Notes under the pieces: generated by a model
The model's input: the letters and a program-made list of their open reading frames with translations, nothing else
Told to the model about the DNA's origin: nothing
Databases searched by the model: none
Source: Calonectria ilicicola
Lineage: Eukaryota; Ascomycota; Sordariomycetes; Hypocreales; Nectriaceae
Direction: 5' to 3'
Assembly: GCA_020809705.1 (NCBI GenBank)
Contig: CP085829.1
Location: forward strand, 6,262,001 to 6,326,000
Length of the DNA stretch: 64,000 nt
Shown here: one piece after another, positions 21,756 through 34,700 of the stretch
Layout: the number at the start of each line of letters is the position of its first letter
Position numbering within the stretch: the stretch's first letter is position 1
Position numbers and translations under genes: made by a program

Positions 21756-23491
21756 ATGCTTGCGAATATTGCAGCCTTGTTGCTTTCGGCCGGAATCGCT
21801 CATGCATTACCACGTGGGAATGAAAACAACAGCTCTTCGAAAGGCTTGAAGTGGAAGGATTGCACTGACGATTTCTTCCCCAACACTACTATCCCTGCAA
21901 GCCAAAAGGGCAATGTGGACTGTGCGACTCTTGAGGTTCCCCTCGACTACACTGATCCCAACTCCGAACCACTTGAGCTCCAGCTCGTTAGGAACAAAGC
22001 AACCAAGGGGCCGTTTTTAGGAAGTGTTCTCATCAATCCAGGTGGGCCTGGAGAATCCGGTCTTGCATTGGTCGCTTCCCGTGGACAAGTTATTAATTCG
22101 TGAGTCAACGCATTTGAGCAAAGACTTCGTTATACTAATAGAATAGTGTGTTGGGCGGGCAGTTTGACATCATCGGCTTTGATCCTAGGTGAGTTCACGA
22201 ACCAACGCGTAATACTCACACAACATACTAATACAGATATCAGAGGCGTGGGGAACACGATCCCATTCAAATGCCCAGCTCCCAGTACTGGGGATTCCGC
22301 GACCCTGCATCGACGCGATAACATTACCGTGAATCTACCACATGTCGACGTATATGAAATATTAAAAGAACAGTGGGACAGCAATGAAGCTGTCGCCAAA
22401 GGATGCTATGAAGCCAACAAGAAAACCGGACGTTTTCTTTCGACGGCCTTTGTCGCACGCGACATGCTCGAAATCGTCGATGCCCTGGATGAGGATGGTC
22501 TCCTCAGATATTGGGGATTTTCTTATGGTACCACACTTGGACAGACATTTGGCGCAATGTTCCCTGATCGCATCGACCGCATGATTCTTGACAGCGTCCA
22601 ACTGGCCCCGGATTACTATACTGGCTATTCGCTGACAGCGGCCCTCGATGTGAACCGCGCTCTTACACATGGCTTTAGCCAATGCATCGAGCTTGGATCG
22701 GAAATATGCCCGTTAGCTGCACTGGCTGATACGGCAGAAGGATTGATGTCCAAGTTTGGAGTCATTCTTGAAGGGCTCATTGATAACTTGTCAGTCGGGA
22801 ACAACGCCGCTGTTTATTCTGCGCTTAGGGGTACCCTCTTCACGTTGCTCTATACCCCGGGCCAACTCGTACAGGCGCTAAAGCTCGTTGAGCTGGCATT
22901 TGCTGGTGACGAGGCGGGCATCTTGAAGTATCAGCAGAGTCTACCAGCTAGCGGAGTTGAAGCTACTGAGGATTATGCTCTTTATGGCATTACTTGCATC
23001 GACAATACTTTCCGTGCAAACAGGCCCGAGGACTTGTACGGTCTTACAGCGGCTTGGTCTGAGAGAATGCCATTTCCCGACATCACGCTTGCCCCGAATC
23101 TTTGTGCTCAATGGAAATTCGATGCAGCGGAGCGATACAGCGGCAAGTTTGAAAACATCACGACGAGTCACCCAGTCATGTTCATCAACGGCCCGTATGA
23201 TCCAATCACCGCTATGAGCAATGCATATGTTGCCTCGGTTATATTCAGAGATAGCAGGGTCCTGGAATATAAGGGATTAGGAGTAAGTGGTCATTTTTAA
23301 TAGTTCTATAAGCCGTCCCACTAATGTGAAAACAGCACGCTGCTTCCATCAGCCACCCATCTAAGTGCACAAATAAAGCAGTTCGCGAATACTTTGTCAA
23401 CGGAAACTTGCCTGAGCTTGGGGCTCAATGCGAGCCGGACACTAACGCTGTTAAATACGGACTCGCTCTGCTTGACCAGAAATCTGTTTAG
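21756..23491 (+). CDS. Secreted tripeptidyl-aminopeptidase-like alpha/beta hydrolase (S33, TAP-like)
   Basis: Four exons: 21756-22099, 22147-22188, 22244-23282 and 23336-23491, sum 526 residues in frame. Introns are 47, 55 and 53 nt. The signal peptide covers about residues 1-18 (MLANIAALLLSAGIAHAL). Motifs: oxyanion segment NPGGPGESG, then FDIIGFDPRGVGNT across the second intron, nucleophile elbow GFSYGTTLG, the C-terminal TAP-like lid domain, and catalytic His in LGHAAS at the start of exon 4. Such enzymes release tripeptides or small acyl groups outside the cell. The start of exon 3 was chosen because only the CAG at 22241-22243 restores DPRG. Confidence 0.9.
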
Positions 23492-23821
23492 CTTTGACTT
23501 GGATGATCCTATATCTAGTACACCCTCCCTTCTTCTGCTTCACAGAACAAAATTATTATACGAAGGGCGTTTTGGTCATGGTTTGGATTGTGCTTTGCTG
23601 GTTGGGAAAGCTGTTATTATACTTTGGCCTCGATATGGTTCGTAGTAAAGGACCGTACAGGTGACTCGAAATCTTTACTTGAAAATTTTATTATTCATAT
23701 ACTATAGAGCGCAAATGGTATATAGACTAGCGATAAATATTTTTAGCGATGATAACTATACTGTTCTTTTACAGACCAAATCAGAGCTGTGTCTCGAGAG
23801 GCCGTCGGTAAAAGCCACTAT
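23492..23821. other. Intergenic gap
   Basis: 330 bp between the convergent TAP-like gene and the NACHT-ankyrin pseudogene; no gene seen. Confidence 0.6.
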
Positions 23822-26800
23822 TCAAGAACTTTCCCCTTCTTCGCGCAGTCCAATAGTCTGATCCTTCTCTTTTTCCTTATCATCTTTATCATCTTTATCA
23901 TCTTTATCATCTTTATCATCTTTATCATCTTTATCATCTTTATCATCTTTATCATCTTTATCATCTTTTTGAATATCTAAATTCGGCGGTTTATATATCG
24001 ATCTTATTATCGGGCGTAAAGCCCATGCTCCCAAGTAGCCCCTTTTGCTGCCGTTGTAAGAAAAGTTGAATTTTTCCCTGATATCGCCACTTGAGAGGCT
24101 GCTGGGCATAGATTGATCATGCTTGTTTATTTCCCCTGCACGTACAAGGTAGTGATATAGAAAAGGCCCATAATTGCCATTATCCTGGATTACTCTTGCA
24201 CCTTTAGAGAGCAAGGATTCTATAATTTTATTGCTCTGGAGGGATGGAATAAGGTTTAGATCATGATCTAAATTACCTTCCGTCCAGCTCACTGCTTCTA
24301 AGGCGCTCCCAAATAATCCACCTCTAACATTGGGATCTGCTCCTCTTTCAAGCAGTATCTCAATTGTGAATAACATGCTCTTCGCAGTAGCGGCTTGAAG
24401 AGCCGTACCAAAGACGCCGACAACGTTATCGGGGTTTGCGCCGTAATCTAACAACAGATTGACATTAGAAGCTGCTACATTGTCAAAAGCCTCAATTTGA
24501 ATGTTCCCGCACTTGGACATGATGGCTGTTTGGAGAGGGGATCCAAAAAAGCCGCCTTCCAAGTTTGGGTCTGCCCCATGCTCTAGCAGCATTTTAGGGA
24601 TTTCTATGTCAGAATCAAAAAGAAGCGCACAGTTGAGAGCTGATCCATTTGTAGGTGCGGACCAGTTCACATCAGCGCCAGCCGCTAGGAGGAGCTTTAC
24701 AACTTCTTTTTGACCACTGTGCGAAGCTGCAGCATGCAGAGGGGATTCATGGTGGCCTCCCCTAACATTCGGGTCTGCGCCGCCTTTTAGTAGCATTTTG
24801 GTAATATTCGTATACCCTTTGAATGCCGCAGTTCAAAGAGGAGTACCAAGTGACTTATGGACTAAGTTGATGTCAAACTGGCTTGACTTTATGAGCTAGC
24901 GTACTATTCCCGTGTAGCCAAAGATCGATGCGATATGAAGCAAATTGGGTATATAGTTATATTCCGTATAAAGGCTGACTTTATCTTGATATTCCCAGTA
25001 TCTCAATAAGCCTTCGAGTCCTAGTCCGACACATAACGAAACTGGAGATATAGTCGAGGGTGGTGATTCGCAAAAGTACAGGACTTCGCTCAGGTCTATG
25101 TCATCATGATTTGACTGGATCCCCGGAATGATAACAGAGCCAAAGAGGCCTTTATTTTCTGTAGCCCACCAAGAGAACAGCCCACTGTTTTCATTAATGG
25201 AAGGGAGAAACGATTTTATCAGTTCCGAGAGTGTACAATCTGACTGATATAGGTCGATTGCACCGCCCTCTGCTTCTCTCAAATGATAAGACCACCCATG
25301 TTGATATTCATTCATTGCGGTAGAATATGTTGAGCTTTCTTGTTCGGATTCTGTAATTATAAGTCTGAGGCAAACTGAAGCTATCAAGGCATGCGCTTGT
25401 TTCGTCGAGAACTGGTTCTTTTCAAAGTATTCTTGGACTGACAAATGCGCAAAACGACATATACCGTCCTTCGAAACAACAACGAGGTTATGGCAAGCCT
25501 CAAGAAGGAAATCGATGTCAATATCAACATATGTGATCCCAGTTCTACCTGGATCTTGGCAGACCACAAACACAAGCTCCTCTGGGCTAAGTGGTCTGTA
25601 GGAGCACATTAACCATTGAAATGCTGCATCGGCAATCATTTTCCAGCTACCCTCACGAGCCGACAAGTCCCTGTAAATCTTGTCATAGGCTTTCTGGAGA
25701 CCTTTAGGAAGTTGATGAAGATAATGTAGCACATCTTGATCACGCCTGAGCTTGAGTAGATCGTTCATGTGCAATACCGCCCATTGAAACCTAAAATAAA
25801 TCAAATGTTAGACACTAATCTTTTCATTGAAGTGAGCCCATATATTTGCCTTACATTCCCTGGCTTTTTTGTTTGAACTCATCGATGACATTTTGCTGGG
25901 TTTGCAAGGATATTCTTTTGTTGAATAATGGCACATATTTGATTCTATCCATGATAAAGGTTTCAATGTCTCGTTGGTTATTAGTTGCCACAATCTCCAA
26001 ATGCCGACCTTGTTCATAACGGTTTTTGAGGTCAAAATCGGTTCGACTGGCAATAAAGATCTTTACTGGCTGTGTTGCTTGGGCGATAATATTATCCAGT
26101 GCGTCAATTAGGATATACCGAGTATCTGGGTTACACTCGTCAAGCCCGTCAATGACAATTGTAGTATGGGGGAAAGTATTCGCTATTTTCATGATGAATG
26201 CTTGGCACTCAGACAATGTGAGCTCGCTCATGGAAAATCCGGACATTTGGCGATTTCTATATGTGTCTGTGATGAAGGAGAGTATTGCTCCGTCACTGCT
26301 GGTTGACATTTGACGAACAATACTCTGTAAAATGGGTAGGGGTTGATTGTGGTCCTCTCGGTTACGATCGCAGTAAAAGTATGCCAGCATTTCGTTGCTG
26401 TCATCGGATGCTAATAGGTCTGAGATGAAGTCCACTACCTTAGTACTGAGCTTTGTTTTTCCTGCGCCGTCTGTATAAAAGTGTGAGATACCATACATAT
26501 AAAAGTCACGTTTTGCATGAGAGGGGAAAGAAGATACTTACGAATTCCATGAAGCCAAAGAATCATGGACGCGCTAGTATTGTGCCAATCCACAAAAGTC
26601 GTGTTCTGGATCAACCAATCGCCAGTTCCCTCAACACGGCCGCTTCTGGCACTGGAGTGATCATCCTGGTACGAAATGGGTGATAGCCATCGCAAAATAT
26701 TGCTGGTAATCTGCTCACCCCTCCATGTCCAAAGCTCATCCACATGTGATTGTAATCGGACTAACCCTTGAGATAGCAAGTGTTGGAGAATATCATATTG

Positions 26801-28225
26801 TTTCCCGAGGGCTTTTTGTATCATTCGACCGTAAATTCGTTCCAGACTGTTAATCTCATGCTCTATTCTGCTTTCTAGGCCTTCCAGGCCCGAGATATGA
26901 CCTGATAGCTCATCAAGATTGAAAAGGGCGTGCATGGCACGGCGTGTGGTTGATGAATCCAACAATCGAACATATAACGCCAAAAACGACAAGATCCTCC
27001 CGTAAAGAAGAACAATGGCAGTTTTAGCGTTGTCTAGAGCATGTCTATCGAACGGGAGTTGGACATTGAAGTACATAGCCTCGTAAAGCTTGCAACGTGA
27101 CATCAAATACGTGACCACTTCCATTCCAACCAGCAGTTGGCCATGTTGCTGATTATCCGCAGTGACCGCCTCCAAATGTTAGTGGGATACAAAGTTGTAT
27201 GTACGATGTGACAAGATATTTACCTGCAATACGAATCGGACGGCAGCCCAAGGCAGAGCGGCCTGGGCTGGGTCAAGATTTACGGCAATATCGCCAACAT
27301 CTTTGAACTTGTTGAGCCATGTTATGATTTTGCCGGCCACATCTCGAAGGATGATGTCTCGCCCCCTGAAACGAAATTTCCATGCCTTGACCCCGGCTGC
27401 CTGCAACTTGAGAGTGGCGAGATGCTGGACATGTTTCCGCAATTCATCAATTGACGAATCATTCTGCAAAGGCCCCAGTATTGCCCTTTCCTGCTCAGAA
27501 ATACCATCCCATGCTCTTTCCCACAGGTTAGACGTTGGCTGTTGGACTGAGTCTATAAAGGTTTTACTCGGCATTTCCGTAACTTCTTGATTTGTCAATT
27601 CCGATATATGAGTTTTTGCCTGCATGGTTGGCACGAAGAATTGCCGAGTGTCTAACTTGTGAGACGGTTGAAAGCTTAGATCAGGAAGCGACAGGTGCCC
27701 AAACTGGAGAGACAATTGACGTTCAGACTCGCTATCTCCTTGATAGCCCAGCGAGGCAGAACTTTGGGAGCCTTGCTGAAGATATGCCTGGGGTGGAAGT
27801 TCACCAGGAAATTGTTTGATCGGCTGGAAGAGCAGTTGGGGATTTTGGTAGTAGGGTGATTGGTGATCAGCGTGATTTGTTGACATGAGCCCAGGTTGGC
27901 TAGAGGGGCGAGAGCCAGATAGAAAATCCGACCCCAGGAATTCATGGAATGAGTGATGTCCTTCTTGGTCAGATAGACCCTGATTTCGGTATGGCAGCTG
28001 GGGCTCAGAGTAGCTATGACTTAGTTGATCAAAGACTTGCTGGGGTTGTTGGTTGGGTTCCAGATATGTGTTCGATTCCGGACATCCTTGAAAGGGCAGT
28101 CCATTCAACCCCGCAGGGATTGAATCGGAATTATGGGAACCGGCGGCAGATGAGCTGGAGCGATGCAAATCTCCCGTCTTACTGTGCTTTAAAAACCCCT
28201 TGACCTTGTTTGCCGTTGGCCCCAT
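23822..28225 (-). pseudogene. NACHT-ankyrin (NLR-like) gene with two in-frame stops
   Basis: Four exons: 28225-27224, 27169-26542, 26470-25855 and 25790-23822, 1404 codons in frame. The start is Pro/Gln/Ser-rich, followed by a NACHT N-terminal region (LWERAWDGISEQERAILG). The P-loop is rebuilt at the second splice joint (GIHGAGKTKLS), with Walker B TIVIDGLDECNPDTR and winged-helix-like GMFQWAVLHMNDLL. Ankyrin repeats then run to near the C-terminus, which is a KDD repeat. The frame is broken inside the first ankyrins by TAG at 24898-24896 and TGA at 24835-24833. Ankyrin periodicity continues across both stops, so an intron there is unlikely. NLR-like proteins act in non-self recognition; this copy would give a NACHT protein lacking its sensor repeats. 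Confidence 0.85.
23882..23966. repeat. 9-bp coding minisatellite (ATCTTTATC)n
   Basis: About nine to ten perfect 9-bp units, in frame in the NACHT-ankyrin gene, encoding K-D-D repeats near the C-terminus. Perfect units suggest recent expansion or copy-number variability. Confidence 0.95.
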
Positions 28226-29018
28226 GTTACAGTGCGTCTTGGAAAAGTGTGTCGAGCAAATGCCCTCAGAGACAAGATGCTTTGAAAATTCTAGTTAGGT
28301 ATCAACGGCCGTAGGCGACACATGAGTGGCCTTTTTAGGACATGGATTGATACGCGAGGCCAACAAATGGACCAATTGTTGTGACGTAGACTACCATACC
28401 CTGGAGCTGGGAAGCGGTCAGGTGACAATGGCCCACTCTTAGGAGTAGTCGCTACGGCCTGATCCGCCTTGTCCGAACAAATCACTTGTGCAAGGCCTCT
28501 CAGGCGGCGCTATTACGTGCTGCAGTAATTGACGCAATAGTGATCATTAACCTATCTTCTGACCCGTACCACAATGACCCAGCAAAACCGTTGCAGGATT
28601 AAAAGTTTAGGAAAGAACCACCCTCTATGATAACTAAGCTTAGTTTTTTTTTTTTTTCTTTTTTGGCAAATCATGGGCTTGACTAAGAGCTCCAAAACCA
28701 CAAGGGTGACAGATACAAGTAATTTGATATGGTCCTTAAGCCGATAGTGTACAACATCGCAGGGTGAATGGAGGGGGAAATTCCAGGTTCACTTCAAATA
28801 GAGGCTGGGGTGTTATGCGAATTAGTTAACGGGATCTTCCTGAGAAAACAATGATGGGTATTTGTTTTGTTGAAAGTCTTTCTAATACATACGTGAAGTA
28901 GTTCTAAAAAAGAAACGAAAAGTATCAATGATTTCGCAATATCATACATCATCCATCGGTAGATCATACATATACCGTAGCAGCCCATCTCCACCTCTCC
29001 GGCTCATCTAGGTAAATT
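28226..29018. other. Intergenic region between two minus-strand genes
   Basis: 790 bp upstream of the NACHT-ankyrin start; includes a T-rich run at about 28647-28663. No gene seen. Confidence 0.6.
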
Positions 29019-31472
29019 TCATACTGCCAGTGGTCGGCCGGAAGTAGGTATCGTTTCTAAAGTCTGAGAACATGTTTCTCGTAAGACTAATGTCTCTCGG
29101 CTCTGGCGTTGATTTTCCCAGCAATATGTAAGATACTCCATACTAGCACGAGTATCTGGGTGGCTGGGCCCCAGCTTTACCTTGCGCATCTCTGAAACCC
29201 GCACGAAAAGCCTTTCTGCCTCCTCAAATCGACTTTGGTACAAAAGTATTGATGCAAGGTTATCCGTAATGGTGAGTGTAGCAGAGTGCTCATATCCCAG
29301 CTTCATTGTGCATGCCTCCATGACTTGAATGTACAACTGTTCTGTCTCCTTCCACAAACCTTGCTTCCATTTTATTAGACCAAGGTTGGTCATATTTGTG
29401 AGGGCGACCGGATGATTGGGCCGTAAATTCTGTTTGCACGCTTCCATCGCCTGCAGAGCGAGTCTATTCGCTTCCTTCAATCGGCCTTGGCTCGAAACTG
29501 TCAAGGCCAGATTGTCCATGCTGGAAATTGTTGTCGGGTGACTTAGGCCTAGCTTCATTTTGAAAATCCCCAAGACTTGCATTTCAAGTTCTCCTGCCTC
29601 CTTGAGATTTTTCCTGCTCTTCAATGTAGCCGCAAGAGCACTCATAGCACCAATGGTAAGAAGGTGGACGATGCCGAGTTTTGATTTGCAAACCTCAAAC
29701 ACCTGTCTTTCGAGTGTCTCTGCCTTTTCGTATTGGCACTGATATCTATATGTCGATGCAAGATTGAGCACATTGGATAGGGTCAAGGGATGGTCGATGC
29801 CAAGCCTGGCTCTGGAGCTCCTTGTCGCGAGGATCTCTAAATTCTCGGCCTCTTCCCAGCGACCCTGCATTGCATAAACCTTTGCCAGCATTTGTATAGA
29901 TATCTCTGTAAGAATATGGTCAAGCCCACATGTGTGCGTCAGGTCATCCTTTTCTTGTCGAAGTCGTGCTTCCGCACTGTGCACCCTGGATTGTTCAAGG
30001 TACATATAAGTGGAATCTGACCAGGGCACTAGCCCATCAACATTTAGATCCCGCAATGTGGCAGACTCGAACACGTTTTTTGTGCGATGTAATTCGGATA
30101 TCATTTTCTGAAAAGTTTCCATCTTTTCTTTATTTTGACCAATAATGGTCTCGGCCATGTGCTCATCTCTTTTAACTCCAAAGCCGATATAGTAGCAAAG
30201 CGCTAGTTCGAAGTCCAAAGATGGTGATTTTAGACGTGTTTCGAGCAGGCATCGGGCGATATGAGTGCGAACACGATAGTCAGCCCGGTATAGATCATAA
30301 ATGGACGTTTGAATCTAAATAATGTCAATCGTCAAATTCCAAGGTCAAAATGGCTATCTCTACCTTGAAATCAGCATTTCGTGCTACCTTTTTAGACTTC
30401 TGCACAAAAGCGCGTATTTTATTTTGCCTTTTTTCTTCGTTAGCACAAGTCGAACTTTGAGAACTGAACGTACCTCTCCGGTGCTATCTTTGCCAACAGG
30501 TCGCTGATGGCATAACTGTGTCGTTGTTCAGGATCTTGTTTCAAACTTGCATCGAAAAAATCTTTTAATGTTTTCTTTATCGTGTCTTTCACACAAGTCT
30601 CTGATTCTAATAATGATTGAGCACGCGACAGGAGCCGCCTTTTTGCTCGTCGCAAGGTATCTTGGTATTCGCTTTGGCGTGTTTTGGTTACTTTTCGAAA
30701 GCTTGGTTCGAATAGGATCCACACACACATCATGGCATAAGAAAAGGTATCAGTCTTGACTGCTTGCGAAAATGTCAACCCGGTCCTCAGGTCATGGTTC
30801 TCTGGTGCATTCCAAGGTACAGACTTTGGCAATGCTGGCCGTTTTTCGTCACTAGTATATCGGTCGGCGTACTGGAACTCTTTGACTTTCGCTCTGTATT
30901 TTCCCGTAATGTCCGTAAAAAGGAGCACGTTTTCAGGCTTGAGATCTCCATGCACAATCTCTAGTACATGCTTAGGATAATGGTATTTGATAAGTGTGAC
31001 AGTAGACTTACGGTTGCGGTGCATGTCTACCACTGCCGCGCCTATATCCACACAAAGCCCAAGTCTCTCGTCAAATTTCAATTCCTTGCCGTCATTTTCG
31101 AGAAATTCGTAAAGGTTTCCGAGCGGAGACTTTTCAAAGGCCAAGACGGGCCATGGTCTATCATCGCTCGAGGAAATATTCCAGCCGATGCCTCGTAATT
31201 GGGCAATATTGGCATTGTCGCGTACAAATGGCTCGCTCAAGTTGCTGACTTCTTTAACAAGGGTTCGGAAAATTTGCTTTTCAGGCTTCTGTTGTGTGTG
31301 ATAGCTTTTTATCGCAAAGCCAGGATTCGAAACCACGGCAGGTTTCCGGATTCGAGAAGGTCCTCCACCAACAACGGCATCGCACCCGACATCGCATACG
31401 ATCGGAAGTATTTCGATTTTCAAATCTTGAACTGTGGCGAGAAAGGATAAAAAGTCGTATTTGTCGGCATCT

Positions 31473-31477
31473 TCTTC
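31473..31477. other. Target site duplication, left copy
   Basis: TCTTC immediately before the left LTR; the same five bases follow the right LTR at 38321-38325. Confidence 0.9.
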
Positions 31478-31652
31478 TGTGGAGACTAATTGTGGCTGGC
31501 CTCAATGGCCTCACGGCCTCAATGCGTTGTCGCAGCCCCACAGCCAATTAGGGCTGGACCTAGCTATAAAACACATAGTTGACTGCTCTTTATTTCATAG
31601 GAATTAAGGCTCTTTCAATCTCTCGTTATGACCCAATGACCAAAGTGTGATA
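31478..31652 (+). repeat. Left LTR (175 bp)
   Basis: Starts TGTGGAGAC and ends GTGTGATA; identical by eye to 38146-38320. A TATAAA site lies at 31565-31570, consistent with a promoter driving the element's transcript. Confidence 0.95.
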
Positions 31653-31666
31653 GTTATGAGCCCGGG
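31653..31666 (+). promoter_or_regulatory. Primer-binding site, half-tRNA (initiator Met) type
   Basis: The sequence right after the left LTR, GTTATGAGCCC, is the complement of GGGCTCATAAC, the anticodon arm of eukaryotic initiator tRNA-Met. Drosophila copia and yeast Ty5 prime from such an internal tRNA site rather than its 3' end. Confidence 0.75.
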
Positions 31667-31788
31667 TGGCTACATAAGCCAGCAACTTCCACTGTCACAT
31701 CTTATATTCAGTTGAATAGACCAGACAACGCTCCTTTTCGCTATTTCCTAGCACCAGACATAGCAGTCATTGCTATTGTACGCTCAAA

Positions 31789-34700
31789 ATGACCGTTAAC
31801 GTTGGTATCGCGAGCGCCCAAAGACTTCCGACCACCATTAAACTCCACTCATCAGAGCAATGGATTGAATGGATCTCTGCGCTAAGAGGTCATGCACAGA
31901 GCCTAGGGCTCTGGGAACGCATCGACCCTGATAAAGAAAACACAGTAGACGATTCGAACACTGCTCCCAATCCAATGTCCTTTGACGAAATGGAGAAAAA
32001 GATGAGGGATGAATGGAAGGAAAAGGGACGAACAGGCGCACCGCAAGACGCAGATGTCATCGCGAGGCTAGGAATAGAGCTCAAAATGGCTGACTTCAAG
32101 CTCATTACCTTCAAAGAGCGAGCTCGAGGGGAGTCAGCTCTGCGCGCTTGGATCATTGAGACCGTTGAGGAAGCTTATTACCAAGAAATCATCAACGAGG
32201 TCACTGAACAACGCAAAGACTACACCACTCGTGAGCTCACTAAAGCTCTTAAGGCGAAGTTTGCACCAGGAGAAAATAGCACAGTTGATGAGGTGAGACT
32301 GCGCTATGCGAACTGCCTGAGGGATGCCAATCGTGCAAATCAAGAACCCAAAGCTTGGTATATGACTTGGAGTTCGATCCGAGCTCGGGGCAACACTTAT
32401 GGTATCTCTGAGGTCAAAGGAACGCTTGCTATTCGCGATTTCCTTCAAGCAGTTGGTGCTCGGTTTGCTCCTTCTTGGGCACAGAACCAATTGGACCAAC
32501 TCGCGGAAAAAGAAGTCAAGAAACAAGCAGTTGACTCACTTGAGAGCTATGGAAACATCTTCCTAAGAGTTATCTCAAGCCAGTTAAATTCTAAGCGCAT
32601 AGGCGTTTACGCCACACTGGGAGACCTCTCAGAGACGCAGCAAACGGCCCCTTTCAAGAGCCCTAAATGCCCGTGCAATAGAAAATTCCACAAATTCGCA
32701 GCAGCCAAGTGCGCATACCTTCAATATGCACTCACAGGAGACTCTAATTTCAAGCTCAACAAGAAGCCAACAGATGAGGACTATGCTCATATACGCATAT
32801 GATTTCAGGAGTCCAAATGGAACAAGCTTCATGAGGAGGTAGCACAGAAAGGTTGGATATCTGCTACAATGATCACAAAAAACAATAAGTAAAACGCGGT
32901 TCCATCAACTATTGTTGCTACAGTTCTCGACCCAACACTGTTGTATGCGGTGCAGAAAGCTATGTCAGTGTTCACAACGCTGGAAACGGCTCTTCACCCG
33001 CTCCATTAGAGCACACTGGTTGATAACTGCGGCGCTGTTCACTTAGTCAACTCAAAGGAATGGCTTGTGGAAGGATCCTTTGTGCCAGAAAAAGGAGGCT
33101 ATATGGAGGCAGGCTCGAGCCAGTTTCCAATCATAGGAAAAGGCAAACGCGTGCTAAAGAACCTGTTCAAAGACTCAACCGGTGCTCACACAGTTGACCT
33201 AGAGCTTAACAACGTTGTTATGGTGGAAGGATTTCACACCAACATCATATCAGAAGCTCGTTTAAGGGAGGTTGAAGTCTAGTATTGTGGCTTTGACTGC
33301 TCTCTGCGTTTTGGAAGCCTAGAGCAGAGCGTCTTTTTAATCAAGTGCGAACGCATGTACAACATAACAGTTCTTCAATACAAGCCAATTTCTATCTACC
33401 TATCAAACCAACCAATGCTCAGTAATATGATTCCAATCAGCAACGCAGGCATTCAGCTGATCGTTGCCACGTTGGAAAATAGGAGGCAAAGCTCCACTCG
33501 TCGGTTCAGACCTTCAAGGGACCCTCCAAAGCCAAGGGAGGATACTGAGGAGCTGTGGCACAAACGAGCAGGGCACCTTGGAGCTGCAGCGCTGAGGGAG
33601 CTAGTAAGAAGGGGTCGCAACGTGCAAATCAAAGGAACTGCGAGGATAGACTGTGAGACCTGTGCTCGAACGTATGCAAAACAGGTCATATCACGCAGGC
33701 AGTCAGACCACTGTTCACCAAGGCCGTTTTGGCGTATTCACTGGGACTTGCAAGACTACCCTAGAGGATATGACGGCTCCAACTGGCTCCTAGTTATAAA
33801 AGACGAATACAGCGGCATGTTTTATGCGCGACCTATCGCCAACAAGCAGGGAACTACTGTGTTCAATGAGTTATTTTGGTTTGAGAGCTGGGTTAAGAGG
33901 CAATTTGGCCTCTCGATATGTGTTATTAGGCACGATAACGAGGTTGCCGCCATTGCGATCAAAGGTCTAACTGAATACCAAAAATGGGCGCGCGAACAAG
34001 GCATAGATTTGGAGCTCTCTCCACCAGAGACCCACGAGCCAAATGGTACCATTGAACGCGCGGGTCAAGAAGTAACAAATAAGTCCAATGCAATGCTCAA
34101 TGGAGCAAAGCTTCCAACAAAGCTGTGGCCAGAGAGCACCAGAACAGCTGCACACCTGCTCAACATGTCACCTTCAAAGACGAGGAATTGGATGTCCCCA
34201 CTCGAGAAGTTAGACACATGGTTCAGGCACCATGCTCCTTTACCAATAAGAGAGCTTACGGTTGACTTGAGGCCTGATTGGAACGGTGTGTATGCATATG
34301 GTTGCCGCGCCTATCCTTTAGTTGGAGGCAGGGCGTTGGGCCAACAAAAGAGAGATATGAAAGTCAGCCCCAGAGGCCATATAGGGTATTTGGTGGGATA
34401 TACAGCTCACAACATATATCGTATATGGATACCTCGACTTGCAAAGGTTATCACAACTCGAAATGTGCAATTCAATGAGCACATCGGTTACGAACCGGAT
34501 GAGCCAAGCTCAGCCGAGCATACGGTCATCCAACTCAAAGATTGGGCTCTCCAAATCGAAGAGGAAATCGATGATGAGGCAACATACGAGGGATCTTTGC
34601 AAGGACCAATGTCCGCGGGTTTGAACTCGGGGGTGGAGGCGCCTATGAGCACGGAAACAACCACTCAAAGCGCAGTAAAAGACACCGAGCATGCACCCAG

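Noticed and set aside
23882..23966. Short tandem repeat considered as CRISPR-like
   Set aside because: Units are contiguous without spacers and translate in frame as K-D-D repeats in a eukaryotic gene.
24833..24898. Intron removing both stops of the NACHT-ankyrin gene
   Set aside because: No good donor and acceptor pair, and removal would cut out conserved ankyrin positions.
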